Shown in pieces: positions 4,078 through 5,968 of a stretch of 5,968 bases of DNA (position 1 is its first letter; each line of letters opens with the position of its first letter). Made by a program: the position numbers and the translations under genes. The notes under the pieces are model-generated. The model had not been told where the DNA came from. It ran no database searches and worked only from the letters and a program-made list of their open reading frames with translations. The stretch comes from Thermoproteota archaeon (lineage in GTDB: Archaea; Korarchaeota; Korarchaeia; Korarchaeales; Korarchaeaceae): assembly GCA_021158805.1 (NCBI GenBank), contig JAGGTZ010000148.1, positions 1-5,968 of the forward strand. The letters run 5' to 3'.

Positions 4078-4629
4078 ATGAAACGCAGGCTCCTCATCAA
4101 AGGGAAGAAAGTGCAGGATATAGGCTATCGGATATTCCTCCTCAGCTTAGCGAGTGAGCATGATTTAACGGGTTTTCAGGCTCGTAACGTGGGTAAGAAC
4201 ACGGTAGAAGCCTTATATGAAGGTAATGAGGAGTCTATCAAGGCCTTCGAGGCCGAAGTTAGAGAGCTCATTCCAGAGGGCGCCCAAGTGGAGCGGATCC
4301 ACTTCGAGGATTACGATGGTCCAGTTAAAGGCATAGAGAGGTTCAGATCGTACTTCACCACGCTTCAGCTTGGCAAGATGATAGAGGTGGGTGTGGGGAT
4401 GCTTCAGAAGCAGGAGGAGACGCTGAACGAGCTGAGAGGGGTGAAGAACGAGCTTAGGGCCTTCAGGGAGGAGAGCAAGCGCAATCAGGAGCTTATGCTT
4501 CAGAAGCAGGAGGAGACGCTGAACGAGCTGAGAGGGGTGAGGAAAGACCTTAGCACTATCTTGGACGAAAGACTGGCTGCCCTAGAGAAGGATGTGTTAC
4601 TGATAAAGGAGAGACTGGGAATAAAGTGA
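4078..4629 (+). CDS. Acylphosphatase-domain protein with C-terminal coiled coil
   Basis: Residues 1 to about 92 form an acylphosphatase fold. KVQDIGYR (11-18) matches the phosphate-binding loop with the catalytic arginine at Arg18, and QARNVGKNTVEALYEG (34-49) supplies the catalytic asparagine at Asn37. The usual glycine of the loop is Asp14. The family hydrolyses acyl phosphates, but fused forms like this have no defined role known to me. Residues about 106-180 are a charged, leucine-spaced coiled coil containing two identical 15-residue units, MLQKQEETLNELRGV, at 108-122 and 140-154. Archaea often carry acylphosphatase proteins with such repeated MLxKQxxT segments, so the architecture is a known type. 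Start ATG 4078 is set by the TATA box. The Cas6 gene follows on the same strand, but its apparent own promoter makes a shared operon uncertain. Confidence 0.82.
   Translation: MKRRLLIKGKKVQDIGYRIFLLSLASEHDLTGFQARNVGKNTVEALYEGNEESIKAFEAEVRELIPEGAQVERIHFEDYDGPVKGIERFRSYFTTLQLGKMIEVGVGMLQKQEETLNELRGVKNELRAFREESKRNQELMLQKQEETLNELRGVRKDLSTILDERLAALEKDVLLIKERLGIK
4399..4444 (+). repeat. 46-bp direct repeat, copy 1
   Basis: These 46 bases recur without a mismatch at 4495-4540, offset by 96 bases (32 codons). They encode MLQKQEETLNELRGV in the coiled coil. Identity at silent positions points to a recent duplication or ongoing gene conversion. Confidence 0.9.
4495..4540 (+). repeat. 46-bp direct repeat, copy 2
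   Basis: Exact second copy of 4399-4444, in the same reading frame. The bases immediately on both sides differ between copies, so the repeat ends are sharp. Confidence 0.9.
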
Positions 4630-4733
4630 GGGAACTCCTAGAGATTTCCTCTTCCTCAGACAGGGACATGTGCTAACGACGAGAGCATTACCTTTCAGCG
4701 GAAGGTCCTTTGGTGAAATCATCGGCAATTCCA

Positions 4734-4744
4734 TTTTTAATTTA
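4734..4744 (+). promoter_or_regulatory. TATA-like box for cas6
   Basis: TTTTTAATTTA is centred 24 bases before ATG 4763. It makes a leaderless or near-leaderless start at 4760/4763 more likely than the upstream GTG at 4670. A GGGGTG also lies immediately upstream, at 4754-4759. Confidence 0.4.
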
Positions 4745-4762
4745 CGCTTGGAAGGGGTGATG

Positions 4763-5578
4763 ATGCAAAGGTTTATCGTTCAGCTAATCCCGCCCGATGG
4801 ATTTGAGATCAAGGGATTTCCTGGATTTTCCTCGTATTCCATAGTTTTGGATGTATTGGAGAATCAGGATCCAGAACTTGTCAAGATGAGGAGAGCAGGT
4901 AAACTGCAGACGGATTTTGCGGTCAGGCCCCTTAAACTTGGGGAAGGGAGGGTGGAGCTTGATGTTACTGCTTTTACTAGTGAGGTCTCCTTGGCCTTGA
5001 CAAGGGGTATAGTGAGCGGTTACTTAGAGACCAAACAAGGAAGGTTTGAGGTTCTGAGAGTGGAGGTCGAGGATGTATCAGCGGAAGAGCTACTTTCATC
5101 TAGCTTCCCCGTGAGGAAATTCTCCGTCAGGTTTCATACTCCCACATTCTTCAGACCGAGGGGCGGGGTGAGGGGTGGTGTCTTTATACCAATGCCCATC
5201 CCAAGTCGTATGCTGATAGGACTCCATAAGGTATGGAGCAAGTTCCTGGGACCGATGGAGGATGAATTGGAGAGGGAAGAGTTCCATAAGTGGCTCGAAT
5301 CATGGGCTATCGTTGTATCAGCCCTTAAATTAAGGACAGAGAAGATAGAGGACGGGGATAAGTTCGCTGTGGGATTTGTAGGCTGGGCTAACTTCTCAGC
5401 GAACGATTCTTACTACGATCCTAACTTCTTGAGGAAGGTCGACGCTCTTCTCAAGTTAGGAGAGATAGTGAATGTGGGTGGAATGAGATCCAAGGGATTT
5501 GGGGTCATCTCGTACAGAAGGCAAGGGGAGGACGAAATAGGTAGGAAGAGGAGACTAACCCCCATCGAAGGATCCTAG
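4763..5578 (+). CDS. cas6: Cas6-family CRISPR RNA endoribonuclease
   Basis: Cas6 cuts the repeat parts of CRISPR transcripts to release crRNAs. The 271-residue protein has two ferredoxin-like halves: MQRFIVQLIP at the start with DPELVKMRRAGKLQTDFAVRPL (36-57), and in the C-terminal half FHTPTFFRPRGGVRGGVFIP followed by the glycine-rich loop GGMRSKGFG (239-247), the hallmark of the family. No histidine lies in the N-terminal helix where many Cas6 proteins keep the catalytic one; basic residues (Lys41, Arg43, Arg44, Lys47) lie there instead. Some crenarchaeal Cas6 enzymes also lack this histidine. Start ATG 4763 is chosen from the TATA spacing and the family N-terminus; the frame also opens at ATG 4760 and GTG 4670. 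No effector genes or array lie beside it, so it probably serves arrays elsewhere. Confidence 0.85.
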   Translation: MQRFIVQLIPPDGFEIKGFPGFSSYSIVLDVLENQDPELVKMRRAGKLQTDFAVRPLKLGEGRVELDVTAFTSEVSLALTRGIVSGYLETKQGRFEVLRVEVEDVSAEELLSSSFPVRKFSVRFHTPTFFRPRGGVRGGVFIPMPIPSRMLIGLHKVWSKFLGPMEDELEREEFHKWLESWAIVVSALKLRTEKIEDGDKFAVGFVGWANFSANDSYYDPNFLRKVDALLKLGEIVNVGGMRSKGFGVISYRRQGEDEIGRKRRLTPIEGS

Positions 5579-5670
5579 GGAAACCCCAGTTAATAGATTC
5601 AATGGTCTCTCATTAGCGTCTGGAGTTACTTATCACATAGTTCTCGAGGGTTAGTGTGCCTATCCTTAGT

Positions 5671-5968
5671 TCAGACTGGGTGTAGCAAAGTGCTCTCCTC
5701 AGAGGCTATCAATAACATTATCACGAGTAGAAGTCCAACCGCTACTCCAATCAGCAGGTGATATGGGGAACTGCTGCTCAGTCTTCGCCGGAATGACGGT
5801 GAAGTTAGCCCTTCCTCCGTTATTTCCCTCATCTGGATTCGCTTTCCCCAACCAATTGCAACCTGACTACAATCTCGTGCTTTCCAGCGGTCATTTCCGA
5901 TGTGTTCAAACGGTGGGATGAAACCCTACTGCCCTCCGGGTACTTGGAGGCATTCCACCTACCTATCC
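5671..5968 (-). pseudogene. 3' end of a surface protein with CARDB-like domain and C-terminal membrane anchor, frame broken twice
   Basis: Three successive minus-strand frames read as one protein. From the window edge to 5829 comes WNASKYPEGSRVSSHRLN, then AGKHEIVVRLQLVG. Then GNNGGRANFTVIPAKTEQQ in a second frame, and from about 5764 to the TGA at 5673-5671 HLLIGVAVGLLLVIMLLIAS plus a short tail in a third. Removing one base from the runs 5846-5849 and 5765-5768 fuses them smoothly, including a CARDB-style ending (D-E-G-N-N ... F-T-V). CARDB domains are immunoglobulin-like modules of surface adhesins. The last segment is a membrane anchor with a short tail. The 5' part is outside the window. 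It converges with cas6. It is either decayed, a slippage-regulated gene, or affected by sequence errors. Confidence 0.55.

Noticed and set aside
4670..4759. Upstream GTG start for cas6 adding 31 residues.
   Set aside because: Cas6 proteins normally begin with a first beta strand like MQRFIVQLIP. The extra residues are not family-like, and a TATA-like box sits inside that stretch.
5579..5670. Gene or terminator between cas6 and the broken surface-protein gene.
   Set aside because: This convergent 92-base gap shows no ORF, hairpin or T-run strong enough to call.
1..5968. Insertion sequence or transposon carrying the defence genes.
   Set aside because: No transposase-like frame, terminal inverted repeats or flanking target duplications are visible.

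Overview
The window reads as archaeal DNA, most likely from a thermophilic archaeon of the Thermoproteota/Korarchaeota side of the tree. That placement is inferred from gene content and style, not from a marker gene. Several start codons lie 24-29 bases after an archaeal TATA-like box with no leader. TTG and GTG starts are common, arginine is mostly AGG/AGA, and the genes include archaeal-type Cas1 and Cas6, a HEPN/nucleotidyltransferase pair and a coiled-coil acylphosphatase of a kind frequent in archaea.

Layout. Positions 1-71 (minus) hold the start of a very tryptophan-rich small protein that runs off the left edge. Positions 233-487 (minus) encode an 84-residue treble-clef zinc-finger protein. 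Positions 652-1360 (plus) encode a membrane-anchored, outward-facing protein whose reading frame breaks at a CCCC run. Positions 1440-2085 (plus) hold an overlapping pair resembling a MNT antitoxin and a HEPN RNase toxin. Positions 2139-2451 (minus) hold a small membrane protein split over two frames. Positions 2499-3494 (minus) are cas1. Positions 3595-4077 contain no convincing gene but do contain two strong pairing elements. Positions 4078-4629 (plus) encode an acylphosphatase domain plus coiled coil, and 4763-5578 (plus) encode a Cas6-type CRISPR RNA endonuclease. Positions 5671-5968 (minus) are the broken 3' end of a surface protein with a CARDB-like domain and a C-terminal membrane anchor.

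How it works together. This is a defence and mobile-interface neighbourhood: spacer acquisition (Cas1), crRNA processing (Cas6), and a HEPN/MNT toxin-antitoxin-like pair, next to small membrane and surface proteins. No cas2, cas4, effector genes or CRISPR array are visible, so the CRISPR parts must act with components elsewhere or be remnants.

The observations most worth checking are these. The third conserved metal ligand of Cas1 appears to be methionine. Both halves of the AMP-transfer chemistry known from MntA/HepT look lost in the HEPN/MNT pair. Two RNA-like folds sit in the cas1/acylphosphatase gap. Every broken reading frame can be restored by removing one base from a short G/C run, which points either to sequence error or to slippage at these tracts.
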